Source: Oxalobacteraceae bacterium
GTDB taxonomy: Bacteria; Pseudomonadota; Gammaproteobacteria; Burkholderiales; Burkholderiaceae_D
Direction of reading: 5' to 3'
DNA length: 64,000 nt
Assembly (NCBI GenBank): GCA_947454475.1
Contig: CANGLD010000001.1
Location: 21,915-85,914 of the forward strand
Part shown: piece after piece, positions 42,727 through 52,106 of the stretch
Position numbering within the stretch: the stretch's first letter is position 1
Layout: each line of letters begins with the position of its first letter
The notes under the pieces: model-generated
Seen by the model: the letters and a program-made list of their open reading frames with translations, nothing else
What the model was told of the DNA's origin: nothing
The model's database searches: none
Program-made: the position numbers and the translations under genes

Positions 42727-44679
42727 TTAAAACCGCGCTCTAACTCCTAGCACTATATTTCTTCCCGGCTGAGGCAATACGTCTTTTAGTAATGAAGTAG
42801 AAAGTCGTATTTCTTCATTCAATAAATTCCGCGCAAGTACAAACCAAGTCAGATCTGTTGTTCCCATTCTCTGCACATAAGACACACTAGCATCTACTCG
42901 TGTATATCCTTGGGTAATGGTTTCAGTCGAAGCAAATCTATCGTGCGCATTCGTTTTTATAATCGACAGTGAAGAACGCCATTGCTTGGCTTGATTTCCT
43001 AATTCAGCGCCAGTACGCATTGCAGGCTGTAGAGGTAAATTTCCTAACTGATCTAATGTGCCACGTGAATTATCAGCAAACAAGCGACTAAACCAACCGG
43101 CTTCATTTAAGTTGTAACTCAACTCTGCTTCAAAACCCCGCAATGTTGCATCAGCTTGTTTGAAATTTCTGTCTATGAATGACGGATCATTCGTATTGCC
43201 ACCCACCTCGCCATAAACAAAATTCTTAACTTTGTTTTGAAAAACATTGAGTTTCCAGCGAAGTTTTTCTGCATTTTTTTGCAATGATAAATCGAAATTA
43301 TTCGATGCTTCTTTTTTTAACTCTGCATTTCCAACATCAAAAGTCTCGGTAGGATGATGCGGTCCATGTGAATACAGTTCTTCAGCAGTCGGGGCGCGCT
43401 CAGCTACAGACGCAGTGAAACCTAATCCATAACCCGGCACAAAAGACCATAAAGCTCCTGCAGAATAAGAACGTAATTGAAAATATCGACTACTACCTGT
43501 TACGGGATTGCGTGCAGCTCCTTCAACACGCGCTCCCAAGTTTAATCGCACCTTGCCGAATTCTTGTTCTTCAACGATAAATGCTGCATTCGAAGTAGAA
43601 CGTGTATGTGGCACTGTAGGAAGTTGTGACGGATCACTCATCATAGTTTGCACTGCAGTTGCTTCTGTTTGCAAACCTAACTTACCTCGCCAACCAGCCA
43701 TGGGGGTATGCGCTAACTCCCAGCGCGATTCAGTTGAATGACTATCAAATCTAATAGTAGGATTACTACCATTTTCTAATTCAGTATGTTGATAATCACT
43801 ATGCGCAAGCTTAATACGCATGGACTCTATGCCATCGAAAGGTGTTTTAACCAAACTATCTACATCAATACGCGTCTGTGACATATCAATTTTAGATTTT
43901 TCATCGCGACCATGTATGCCGTAAAGTTTATTCAATTGCGAAATTGAGGCGCCAACAAAGCCCCATTCTTTGATTGATGAGGCACCAAAGCCCAGAGTAT
44001 TTTCATGATTACCAGTGAAACTCAGTGGTGTATTAGTAACAGGCACACGATAGTCTCCAGCATTTAGCACGCCAGCATCTACATGCAATCCCATCGTGCC
44101 GACTGCGCCATCTCCAGATACATGCAAAGCAGTGCCATGATCAACACTACTCAAGCGCAGCTCTGACTCACCTGTGAATTGTTTTTCAAGAACAGTCGGT
44201 ATCCTGTCATTGACTATATTCACCAAGCCACCTATCGCTCCTGAACCATACATGAGCGCTGCAGGGCCACGTAAAATTTCAACCTGACGCGCGGTCGAAA
44301 TAGCACTACCCACTGCATGATCACTTGAAATGGAAGACAAATCAGAAGTGCTCATTCCATTCTGTAAAATCTTGACTCTGGCACCATCCAATCCACGAAT
44401 CACAGGACGCGAAGAACCTGCACTAAATCCTGACGTACTCACACCCAACTCTTTACTCAAGGTCTCACCTAAAGAGCCACCCAACTTATCGTGCAGCTCA
44501 TCTCCAGCCAAAACCTTAGAGGGAGTCAAAATCATAGCGTTGTCATCACTACTGAAAGGATCTGCCGTTACAACAACCGGGGCAAGACTATTCGTCTGCT
44601 GTTGAGCTAGGGCTTGTATTGCAAATGCGCTTAAAGCACAGGCAACTGCATGCGCCATTACATTGTTATGCAATGTCAT
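42727..44679 (-). CDS. TonB-dependent outer-membrane receptor, ZnuD-like
   Basis: 22-strand TonB-dependent receptor. Signal peptide through FAIQALAQQQ, then a TonB-box-like APVVVTADPF, plug domain with SRPVIRGLDGARVKILQNGMSTSDLSSISSDHAV and VEILRGPAALMYGSGAIGGLVNIVNDRIP, and a C-terminal aromatic residue (LGVRARF). The plug sequence and the barrel motif YSHGPHHPTETFDVG resemble the neisserial zinc receptor ZnuD and its homologues. Zinc uptake is inferred from that and from the neighbouring CobW/DksA genes. 650 residues, full length. Confidence 0.85.
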   Translation of the reverse strand: MTLHNNVMAHAVACALSAFAIQALAQQQTNSLAPVVVTADPFSSDDNAMILTPSKVLAGDELHDKLGGSLGETLSKELGVSTSGFSAGSSRPVIRGLDGARVKILQNGMSTSDLSSISSDHAVGSAISTARQVEILRGPAALMYGSGAIGGLVNIVNDRIPTVLEKQFTGESELRLSSVDHGTALHVSGDGAVGTMGLHVDAGVLNAGDYRVPVTNTPLSFTGNHENTLGFGASSIKEWGFVGASISQLNKLYGIHGRDEKSKIDMSQTRIDVDSLVKTPFDGIESMRIKLAHSDYQHTELENGSNPTIRFDSHSTESRWELAHTPMAGWRGKLGLQTEATAVQTMMSDPSQLPTVPHTRSTSNAAFIVEEQEFGKVRLNLGARVEGAARNPVTGSSRYFQLRSYSAGALWSFVPGYGLGFTASVAERAPTAEELYSHGPHHPTETFDVGNAELKKEASNNFDLSLQKNAEKLRWKLNVFQNKVKNFVYGEVGGNTNDPSFIDRNFKQADATLRGFEAELSYNLNEAGWFSRLFADNSRGTLDQLGNLPLQPAMRTGAELGNQAKQWRSSLSIIKTNAHDRFASTETITQGYTRVDASVSYVQRMGTTDLTWFVLARNLLNEEIRLSTSLLKDVLPQPGRNIVLGVRARF

Positions 44680-44745
44680 TTTTTCTCCAAAACCAAATTC
44701 ATGAAAACAGCAGACATTTACGATGACTGCTGTTAAAAATTTGAA

Positions 44746-45093
44746 TTAGGAGAGGGTAGGCGGAGCGCGAGAAGAAAAAAATCCAGTAAAAACTGGTAGC
44801 CAGAAAGCTAACGGGAATGTAGTAACGGCCTCATTAGGAATGCATCCAAAATCTGCAGAAAAATAGGGGGTATGTAGATTGGCGCCATGCGTTACTGCAT
44901 CCAGTACTACGCAAGCGCTCGATTTTTTTACATGATCAAAAACGACAAATGCGACTTCTTGCTGCGAAGTGGCGACATGCTCTTGACTATTGCTGAAATG
45001 CGCAATGGCATGCCACTGACCTAGCCACTGGCAAAAAACCAGCGCTATCAGCAACAAACCTAAACATGCTTTATGGCGCAACGCAAAACGCAT
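44746..45093 (-). CDS. small membrane-anchored His/Cys protein upstream of the ZnuD-like receptor
   Basis: About 115 residues from the ATG at 45093 (the track uses an ATG 33 bp earlier). One hydrophobic N-terminal segment (ACLGLLLIALVFCQWLGQWHAIAH) is followed by a soluble part with scattered His and two Cys (SSACVVLDAVTHG, ADFGCIPNEA). It resembles the DUF2946-like small proteins often found beside ZnuD-type receptors, though I cannot fix the family. It lies 66 bp upstream of the receptor on the same strand, so a shared transcript is likely. A role in periplasmic metal handling is inference. Confidence 0.6.
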   Translation of the reverse strand: MRFALRHKACLGLLLIALVFCQWLGQWHAIAHFSNSQEHVATSQQEVAFVVFDHVKKSSACVVLDAVTHGANLHTPYFSADFGCIPNEAVTTFPLAFWLPVFTGFFSSRAPPTLS

Positions 45094-45343
45094 TATTTCT
45101 CGATATTTAATAAAAAAATCGGTCAATATTTCCTAACGACATCTGATCTTACACCAAAGTAGTCGGGATTTAATAGTCATTCAGGGAGTTATCCCTCTAG
45201 AAAATCCACAAAACTGATCCTTCTAAAATTCTGTTTTTCTATTTTTAGTCATTATTGTTATCTACCTCATATGGCTATGTTAGCCGATCATAAAATTTAC
45301 AAACAATCATCGCGTTAATTCTGATGAATAGCTTAGGTATCTC

Positions 45344-46495
45344 GTGAAAATTTTTGCACTTTTAAAAAAACCTGGATTGAAATCCGGTCAAGATAAATTA
45401 AGTACACGATCGACACTGCATAGTCGATCAGAAGAGACTTTTAAAAAAATTGATGCCATTGAGTGTGAAATGTCTGCTGAATTTGAAGCAAGTTTTTCGC
45501 CTTCGCTAGCTCAGTCTTCTCAACTAGCAGCGCAAGAAAATTCTTTTCCCCATCAAATAGAAGAAGCTGCTGTGCTTTACGCTAGCGGGCAAGAAAATGC
45601 AGCGAAAATTTTACTTCATCATTTAACGCAACAAGAAACTTCCAGTAGATTTCAAGAACAATTAGTTTGGTGGATGCTATTTGATTTACTGCAAATACAA
45701 GGAGCCCATCAAGAATTTGAGCAACTCTCAGTCAAATACGCAGTCCGATTTGAAACATCACCGCCACAATGGACTCTTACACCAGCCTACAAAAAAAACT
45801 ATCCATCATTTAGTGAAAAAATAATTTTTCGTGGAAAGCTGAGTAGCGAAAATGATATAGCGTTTGATCATTGTCGTAAAATTAATATTAAAAATAAAAA
45901 AATTGAATTCGCTTTAGATCATATCAGTGAGTTAGATAATTCTGGCTGCGAAGCTTTACTCAATTTTTTCTTGCTATGGCAATCACAAGGTTGCGCAATT
46001 ATTTTGACTGGCACTGAGCACTTCATCAAATTGCTACATGCCTCTGTTAAATCTACACCGCCTTTAGCGTGTCATAGCACATGGTTGTTACTCATAGAAG
46101 TGATAAGACTACTCAACGATGAATTTGAATATGAAGAAGTCTGTATGAGTTATAGCCTCACCTTTGAAGTCTCACCTCCACCATATAGCCCTCCACTGGG
46201 CATTCATCTCATACCATCCACAACTGAATTCCTGCTGCCGCCCATCATAGAATCACCATTGCATCAATTAATTGACCACATCACTAAGCATGCGCAAAAT
46301 CAAGCTACACTATTGTTAGATTGTTCTTCTTTAGTGAGAGTCAGTTTTAATGCTGCAGCTCCGTTCTTAGAGGCGCTCTCAGCACTAGGCCAGCACAAAA
46401 CGGTAGAATTACGAAATGCAAATTTTCTTGTTTCAGTTCTCTTAAAACTCATAGGTGGCAATAGTCAGCTTTCTATTTTTACGCATAGACTGTGA
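45344..46495 (+). CDS. STAS-like protein with internal duplication, function unknown
   Basis: 383-residue cytoplasmic protein. After a low-complexity N-terminus comes a helical TPR-like stretch (EEAAVLYASGQENAAKILLHHL). Two STAS-like beta/alpha units follow, one with IEFALDHISELDNSGCEALLNFFLLW, the other with ATLLLDCSSLVRVSFNAAAPFLEAL. Two copies of a linker, YAVRFETSPPQW and YSLTFEVSPPPY, mark an internal duplication. STAS domains often act as anti-anti-sigma or scaffold modules. The gene precedes hslV by 123 bp, an arrangement I recall in other Burkholderiales. GTG start with TTAGG upstream. Confidence 0.65.
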   Translation: MKIFALLKKPGLKSGQDKLSTRSTLHSRSEETFKKIDAIECEMSAEFEASFSPSLAQSSQLAAQENSFPHQIEEAAVLYASGQENAAKILLHHLTQQETSSRFQEQLVWWMLFDLLQIQGAHQEFEQLSVKYAVRFETSPPQWTLTPAYKKNYPSFSEKIIFRGKLSSENDIAFDHCRKINIKNKKIEFALDHISELDNSGCEALLNFFLLWQSQGCAIILTGTEHFIKLLHASVKSTPPLACHSTWLLLIEVIRLLNDEFEYEEVCMSYSLTFEVSPPPYSPPLGIHLIPSTTEFLLPPIIESPLHQLIDHITKHAQNQATLLLDCSSLVRVSFNAAAPFLEALSALGQHKTVELRNANFLVSVLLKLIGGNSQLSIFTHRL

Positions 46496-46501
46496 GATAT
46501 C

Positions 46502-46543
46502 AGCTGAAATACATAAGCTGTAATACATAAACTGTAATAAATA
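46502..46543. repeat. 14-bp tandem repeat, three copies, upstream of hslV
   Basis: Three head-to-tail units: AGCTGAAATACATA (46502-46515), AGCTGTAATACATA (46516-46529) and AACTGTAATAAATA (46530-46543). The first two differ at one base. The AT-rich array begins six bases after the STAS-like gene stop and ends 75 bp before the hslV start. Copy-number change could alter hslV promoter spacing. Confidence 0.85.
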
Positions 46544-46618
46544 AACTTTAAGCCGTAGACTGAAACAGATCGCTCTCGACGCAGCAACACATAATCGTTT
46601 TATACCTTAGGAATTCGC

Positions 46619-47155
46619 ATGGAACAGTTTCACGGTACAACCATACTCTCGGTAAGACGCGGCCACGTTGTAGCGCTAGGTGGTGATGGCCAAGTTACGC
46701 TCGGCAATATCGTCATGAAAGGATCGGCGCGCAAAGTTCGCAAACTTTTTCATGGCAAAGTACTAGCCGGCTTTGCTGGTGGTACTGCGGATGCTTTTAC
46801 CCTGCTTGAAAGATTTGAAGCGAAATTAGAAGCCCACCAAGGTAATCTCATGCGCTCATCTGTTGAATTAGCTAAAGACTGGCGTACTGACCGTATGTTA
46901 CGCAGATTAGAAGCCATGCTCTTAGTAGCAGATCGCGATGCAACGCTCATTATCACGGGCAATGGCGATGTACTTGAACCTGAAGATGGTATTGGTGCCA
47001 TAGGCTCAGGCGGAAGTTATGCGCAGTCTGCTGCCAAAGCTTTGCAAGAAAATACCTCTCTTTCGCCTTTAGAGATAGTAAAAAAATCTCTCACGATTGC
47101 ATCGCAGCTTTGCATTTATACCAACATGTCACACACCATAGAGACCTTAGAATAA
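46619..47155 (+). CDS. hslV: ATP-dependent protease subunit HslV
   Basis: Proteasome-like peptidase that forms the HslUV complex in the cytoplasm. The N-terminus [15 protein letters not shown] contains the catalytic Thr exposed by cleavage at the Gly-Thr bond. Other marks are [27 protein letters not shown] and the C-terminal [19 protein letters not shown]. 178 residues. It is 9 bp ahead of hslU. Ribosome site TTAGGAATTCGC. A heat-shock promoter is expected, but I could not identify a good sigma-32 match upstream. Confidence 0.97.
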   Translation: MEQFHGTTILSVRRGHVVALGGDGQVTLGNIVMKGSARKVRKLFHGKVLAGFAGGTADAFTLLERFEAKLEAHQGNLMRSSVELAKDWRTDRMLRRLEAMLLVADRDATLIITGNGDVLEPEDGIGAIGSGGSYAQSAAKALQENTSLSPLEIVKKSLTIASQLCIYTNMSHTIETLE

Positions 47156-47164
47156 AAAATTTTT

Positions 47165-48505
47165 ATGAACCTCACCCCCCAAGAAATTGTTAATGAACTC
47201 GACAAACATGTCGTAGGACAAAGTCGCGCGAAACGTGCAGTAGCGATTGCATTACGTAATCGCTGGCGTCGCATGCAAGTGCCGCATCCTCTGCAACATG
47301 AAATTACGCCAAAAAATATTTTAATGATAGGACCAACAGGCGTAGGCAAAACAGAAATTGCACGGCGCCTCGCTAAATTAGCTGATGCACCTTTTATTAA
47401 AATCGAAGCAACTAAATTTACTGAAGTCGGTTATGTGGGACGTGATGTCGATACCATTATTCGCGATCTGACCGAAATCAGTATTAAACAAACGCGCGAA
47501 ATAGAAATACGTAAAGTAAAAGAAAATGCACAAGATGCAGCAGAAGATCGCATACTCGATATATTGCTTCCGCCCGCAAGAGATTTTGGTTTTACCAGCA
47601 GTTCTCAAGGTGAGGAAGAAAAATCTGATACCACCACACGACAAACATTTCGCAAACGCTTACGCGAGGGCTCATTAAATGAGCGCGAAATAGAAATTGA
47701 AGTGCAAGAGCCGCGCGCTCAAATGGAAATTATGGCGCCACCCGGCATGGAAGAAATGACGGAACAAATTAAGTCTATGTTTTCTGGCCTAGGGCAGGGA
47801 CGCAAAAAATCGCGCAAAATGAAAATAGGCGATGCTTTAAAATTACTCATAGAAGAAGAAGCATCGCGACTAGTAAATGAGGAAGAGTTAAGGCAATTAG
47901 CCTTACATAATGTTGAACAAAATGGCATTGTTTTTTTAGATGAAATCGATAAGATTGCATCGCGCTCAAATACTTCGGGCGTCGATGTCTCTCGTGCTGG
48001 TGTGCAGCGTGATTTACTACCATTGGTTGAAGGTACAACCGTGAACACAAAATATGGCATGGTCAAAACCGATCATATTTTATTCATTGCTTCAGGTGCT
48101 TTTCATTTAGCCAAACCTTCCGATTTAATTCCTGAGTTACAAGGTCGCTTCCCTATCAGAGTAGAGCTTGAATCATTATCGATTGCAGATTTTGAACGCA
48201 TACTCACTGCAACAGATGCTTGTCTCACACGACAATATCAAGCACTGCTTGCAACTGAAAATGTTACTGTTACATTCGCAGAAGATGGTATACGACGTCT
48301 TGCTGAAATCGCTTTTTCCGTGAATGAAAAAACAGAAAATATAGGCGCACGTCGTTTATATACCGTAATGGAAAAACTATTAGAAGAAATTTCATTTTCT
48401 GCGTGCGCAGAGCATGAAAGTAGCGTTGAAATTACTGCTAGCTATGTAGATGAAAAATTAGGTGCTTTAGCTGTGAATGAAGACTTATCGCGTTATGTCT
48501 TATAG
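47165..48505 (+). CDS. hslU: ATP-dependent protease ATPase subunit HslU
   Basis: AAA+ unfoldase that feeds substrates to HslV. Walker A is [17 protein letters not shown], followed by the substrate-pore GYVGRD motif ([14 protein letters not shown]), Walker [11 protein letters not shown], and sensor [15 protein letters not shown]. The intermediate I-domain covers roughly residues 110-240. The C-terminal tail (DLSRYVL) should dock into HslV. 446 residues, normal. Confidence 0.97.
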   Translation: MNLTPQEIVNELDKHVVGQSRAKRAVAIALRNRWRRMQVPHPLQHEITPKNILMIGPTGVGKTEIARRLAKLADAPFIKIEATKFTEVGYVGRDVDTIIRDLTEISIKQTREIEIRKVKENAQDAAEDRILDILLPPARDFGFTSSSQGEEEKSDTTTRQTFRKRLREGSLNEREIEIEVQEPRAQMEIMAPPGMEEMTEQIKSMFSGLGQGRKKSRKMKIGDALKLLIEEEASRLVNEEELRQLALHNVEQNGIVFLDEIDKIASRSNTSGVDVSRAGVQRDLLPLVEGTTVNTKYGMVKTDHILFIASGAFHLAKPSDLIPELQGRFPIRVELESLSIADFERILTATDACLTRQYQALLATENVTVTFAEDGIRRLAEIAFSVNEKTENIGARRLYTVMEKLLEEISFSACAEHESSVEITASYVDEKLGALAVNEDLSRYVL

Positions 48506-48520
48506 CTAATTTAAAAATCC

Positions 48521-48724
48521 ATGGCAAATAAAGCGCTCTCTAAACGACAAAAACTGACTTTTCGGAGTGAGCCTGCTCAACGTGCGCTTAAGCCTCGCAA
48601 TCCCTTAGTTGTAGCTGCACGATTACGCGTTGCTGGCGCACATAAAAAAACCAATTCCGCCAAACGTCAGCAAGAACGCTTAGCCTTATTAAATGCTTTG
48701 TTTAAACGTCCAGACGATGAATGA
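48521..48724 (+). CDS. small basic protein, conserved-looking, unknown function
   Basis: 67-residue, strongly basic protein (MANKALSKRQKLTFRSEPAQRALKPRNPLVVAARLRVAGAHKK). No signal peptide or membrane segment. It starts 15 bp after hslU and appears to belong to the same transcript. I recall similar short proteins in this place in other betaproteobacteria, but the family is not named to my knowledge. Nucleic-acid binding is suggested only by charge. Confidence 0.6.
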   Translation: MANKALSKRQKLTFRSEPAQRALKPRNPLVVAARLRVAGAHKKTNSAKRQQERLALLNALFKRPDDE

Positions 48725-48748
48725 AATTTTATGAGGCGCAAACGCTTA

Positions 48749-49312
48749 TTAAGGCTTTTTATTCTCTGTATTTTGTAAAGCGTCTGGGCTCATCGCATTA
48801 CTGCCACCTTCTAATTGTGAAGGTGATACTCTTGCATCTCGTTGTTGTCCTAGTATCGCAGCTCTATTCATGTCATTTGCAGTCGGCATATTCGGTATGG
48901 TGATCGATGATGATGACATAAAAGGTGAAAGTGGTATCTCGCGTCGCCATCCATGATCTAATACCATCACAGAGTTAGCATGAATCTCTTGCAAGAACAG
49001 CCCCGGCATAAATTCTGCATCACGCCGTATCATTCGTGGCGCTGACCCCGCTATACCTAATATCGCTACACTGTCTGTTGGCGTGCCCGATAAAATTACA
49101 CCTCTTAGTATTAACGGCACACGACTCTCATTATTTGAACTACCGCCAAATAAACTCGTTGCTTCAGACAACGAAACTTCATTGATATCATTCTCAGGTA
49201 ATAAGCTCACTTTTTGCGAAGTTGGTGCCATAAAAAATAAACCCCAATACGTTAGCGATGCGCAAATTAATAAAAATAAAAGCGCACTCCATGCTTGAGA
49301 AATTTTCTTCAT
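48749..49312 (-). CDS. gspC: type II secretion system protein GspC (short form)
   Basis: Inner-membrane component linking the T2SS platform to the GspD secretin. A single N-terminal membrane anchor (AWSALLFLLICASLTYWGLFF) precedes the homology region (LFGGSSNNESRVPLILRGVILSGTPTDSVAILGIAG...RMIRRDAEFMPGLFLQEIHANSVMVLDHGWRREIPL). The Ser/Asn/Pro-rich tail shows no PDZ domain, so at 187 residues it is shorter than the classical GspC. It is the last gene of the operon, 51 bp after gspF. Confidence 0.85.
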   Translation of the reverse strand: MKKISQAWSALLFLLICASLTYWGLFFMAPTSQKVSLLPENDINEVSLSEATSLFGGSSNNESRVPLILRGVILSGTPTDSVAILGIAGSAPRMIRRDAEFMPGLFLQEIHANSVMVLDHGWRREIPLSPFMSSSSITIPNMPTANDMNRAAILGQQRDARVSPSQLEGGSNAMSPDALQNTENKKP

Positions 49313-49363
49313 TTTTTACTCACCTAAGTACGTGGCGTATCACTGCAATGTAGTTAATTCTCA

Positions 49364-50593
49364 TTATCGTACTAGCTGATTGATTTCTATAATAGGCATT
49401 AGCACAGCCAATACGATGAGCAATACCACCACGCCCATTCCTAGTATCAATGCTGGCTCTAGTAAACTTGCTATCGTCATAGCGCGTCGCTCTAACTCTT
49501 GTTCTTGTGTATTTGCGACTCGCTTTAACATAGCGGGTAATTCGCCAGTCACTTCGCCTGCTCTAATCATATGAATGAGCAAAGGAGGAAATTGTTTATA
49601 GCTCGCAAGTGCATGCGCCAAACTAGCGCCTTCGCGCACTCGACTGGTTGCTTGCGCAATAAACTGTCGCATAGCCAGATTAGAAAGCGTGTCTTGACTA
49701 ATTTGCAAAGCTCTCAGTATAGGTACGCCTGAATTCGTCGTAATAGATAAGGTACTTGCAAAGCGTGCTGTATTTACACTGCGCTCAAACGCTCCATAGA
49801 ATGGCGCTGTCAGCAACCAAGTATGCCAACGAATTTTAAATGCCTTATTTTTTAATAAGTGTCGCCAAATCATGACTGAACTTAAAATAACAAGCAGCAG
49901 TAACCATCCCCAGTACCGAATAAAATTTGAGATGGCTAACATCACTATCGTTAGTAATGGCAACTGCTGTTTTGAATGAATAAAAACAGCAACGATTTGT
50001 GGCACGACATAAGTCAGCAAAAAAATAACAATTGCTAACGCGACTACCGTCACTATCGCAGGGTAAGTAAATGCTAAACGCATTTTCTGTACGAGTGCTG
50101 CGCGTCGCTCACTATGATCTGCCAATCTAACTAGCACACCAGCTAGCTGACCTATCTGCTCACCAGCAGCAACCAGTGCTCGATAAATATCGCTGAAATC
50201 CGCTTTATGTTGTGCTAAGGCGCTAGACAATGAAGTACCGCCCATGACTTCAGATCGAATAGTAGCTACAAGATTTTTTACATAAGGTCGTTCCGCTTGC
50301 TCTTGCAAGGCAAATAAAGCGCGCTCTAATGGCAAACTCGCTTCTAGTAAGGAGGCGAGTTGACGTGTAAATAAAGATAATTCTGTAGACGATAGTTTTT
50401 CTGCAAACAAATCAAAAAAAAGTATTTTTTTTAGCTTTGCGTGTTCTTTATGACTATCACTCGTTTCCAGGAATACAGTAAGCAATCCTCGGGAACGCAA
50501 ATCAGCACGTGCTGCACGTGGATTATCTGCAATGACCGTGCCTTGCAATGTCACGCCTGCTTGATCAACTGCCTCATATAAAAATACAGGCAT
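49364..50593 (-). CDS. gspF: type II secretion system inner-membrane platform protein GspF
   Basis: Polytopic platform protein that couples the GspE ATPase to pseudopilus assembly. Two repeated GspF domains are visible: LSLFTRQLASLLEASLPLERAL and, later, RFASTLSITTNSGVPILRALQIS. Hydrophobic segments are at AIVTVVALAIVIFLLTYVVPQIVAVF, YWGWLLLLVILSSVMIW and LILGMGVVVLLIVLAVLMPII. 409 residues, full length. Adjacent to gspE with a 2-bp gap. Confidence 0.96.
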   Translation of the reverse strand: MPVFLYEAVDQAGVTLQGTVIADNPRAARADLRSRGLLTVFLETSDSHKEHAKLKKILFFDLFAEKLSSTELSLFTRQLASLLEASLPLERALFALQEQAERPYVKNLVATIRSEVMGGTSLSSALAQHKADFSDIYRALVAAGEQIGQLAGVLVRLADHSERRAALVQKMRLAFTYPAIVTVVALAIVIFLLTYVVPQIVAVFIHSKQQLPLLTIVMLAISNFIRYWGWLLLLVILSSVMIWRHLLKNKAFKIRWHTWLLTAPFYGAFERSVNTARFASTLSITTNSGVPILRALQISQDTLSNLAMRQFIAQATSRVREGASLAHALASYKQFPPLLIHMIRAGEVTGELPAMLKRVANTQEQELERRAMTIASLLEPALILGMGVVVLLIVLAVLMPIIEINQLVR

Positions 50594-50595
50594 GT

Positions 50596-52041
50596 TTACT
50601 CTTTTGTCACACGCAGTAACTCTGACTGACTGGTACTACCGTTAAGCAACCAGCGCACCCCATCTTCTCGCATTAATTTCATACCATCTCGTTGCGCACT
50701 GGCTCGTATCTCTGCCTCTCCAGCTCTGTCATGAATTTGTCGTCTTATCCGCTCTGTCGTTAGCATTAATTCATAAATACCTAAACGACCTTGGTAGCCA
50801 GTCTGACTACATTTTGCACATCCCACTTCACGACTATACATACCCTCTTTTTGACGACAATAAATACATAATTTTCTGACCAATCGTTGTGCTATGACGC
50901 CTAGCAAAGAAGAAGACAATAAGAAAGGCTCAATACCCATATCGAGTAAACGTGTAATAGCGGCGGCGGCATCATTGGTATGTAAGGTGGCTAATACTAA
51001 ATGCCCTGTTAGTGAAGCTTGAACTGCGATTTGCGCTGTTTCTAAATCGCGTATCTCCCCTATCATGATGACATCAGGATCCTGCCGCAAAATCGCTCGC
51101 AAGGCTTTTGCAAATGTCATTTCTATACGCGGATTAACTTGTGTTTGACCGACACCAGCTAATTCATATTCAATAGGATCTTCAACAGTGAGTATATTGG
51201 TTGTACTTGCATTTAATCGTGACAGCGCTGCATACAATGTGGTGGTTTTACCTGAGCCTGTGGGTCCAGTCACTAATATGATGCCGTGTGGCTGTGTAAT
51301 TAATTGATCGAATTGTTTGAGCGTTGCCTCACTCATACCCAACTGCTGACAATCTAGACGACCACCTTCTTTATCTAATAATCGCAATACCGCACGCTCA
51401 CCATGACCTGTGGGTAAAGTCGAGACCCTGACATCAATCGGCCTACCACCTATACGTAAAGTAATGCGTCCATCTTGTGGCAATCGTTTTTCAGCAATAT
51501 CCAGATCGGACATGATTTTTATACGAGAAATCAATGCGGCATGTATTGTTTTTTTTGGTCTGACTATGTCTCGCAAACGACCATCTATACGAAATCTGAC
51601 GACCGAGATCTGATCGAATGGCTCTATATGTATATCTGAAGCGCCTTCGCGCACTGCTTGAGTCAATAATGCATTTATCATGCGAATAACAGGTGCATCA
51701 TCTGCAGAATCCAAGAGATCTTCTACTGCAGGCATTTCTTGTATAAGTCGCGCCAAATCATAATCTGCCTCATAAGCATCAATCACTTGTGCTGCATCAT
51801 TACCTGAACCTGCATAGGCAAGCTTGATAGCATTGTCTAATTCCAGTGGCGTCACTTTATTTAGTAGCACGCTACCGTAGCGTCGACTTATTTCAGCCAC
51901 TGCTGTAGTCGGGGTTGATTCTGTTATCCAGCAAGTGATGCCGTCCTCTTGATTTTCATTTGCTTGCGCAAGAATAAAAAAATCTCTGGCATACGCAAAA
52001 GGCAGTAAACGTGATCGCTCGCTAAGATTCATATTGATCAT
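50596..52041 (-). CDS. gspE: type II secretion system ATPase GspE
   Basis: Cytoplasmic hexameric ATPase that powers secretion. Order of motifs: N-terminal GspE domain, GASDIHIEPF, Walker A VTGPTGSGKTTTLYAAL, Asp box and Walker B QDPDVIMIGEIRDLETAQIA, and His box TGHLVLATLHTND. The zinc-binding tetracysteine CIYCRQKEGMY...CAKCSQTGYQGRLG separates GspE from some pilus ATPases. Start at the first ATG or at the ATG three codons on; no good ribosome site decides. Confidence 0.96.
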   Translation of the reverse strand: MINMNLSERSRLLPFAYARDFFILAQANENQEDGITCWITESTPTTAVAEISRRYGSVLLNKVTPLELDNAIKLAYAGSGNDAAQVIDAYEADYDLARLIQEMPAVEDLLDSADDAPVIRMINALLTQAVREGASDIHIEPFDQISVVRFRIDGRLRDIVRPKKTIHAALISRIKIMSDLDIAEKRLPQDGRITLRIGGRPIDVRVSTLPTGHGERAVLRLLDKEGGRLDCQQLGMSEATLKQFDQLITQPHGIILVTGPTGSGKTTTLYAALSRLNASTTNILTVEDPIEYELAGVGQTQVNPRIEMTFAKALRAILRQDPDVIMIGEIRDLETAQIAVQASLTGHLVLATLHTNDAAAAITRLLDMGIEPFLLSSSLLGVIAQRLVRKLCIYCRQKEGMYSREVGCAKCSQTGYQGRLGIYELMLTTERIRRQIHDRAGEAEIRASAQRDGMKLMREDGVRWLLNGSTSQSELLRVTKE

Positions 52042-52106
52042 TAATTTTTTTAATCAACACATAGCTGTTTAATTAAAATTCGTATTAAATTCCGTATTAA
52101 ATAAGT

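Noticed and set aside
45127-45343. Zur operator upstream of the small His/Cys gene
   Set aside because: No palindrome resembling the Zur consensus was found by eye in this gap.
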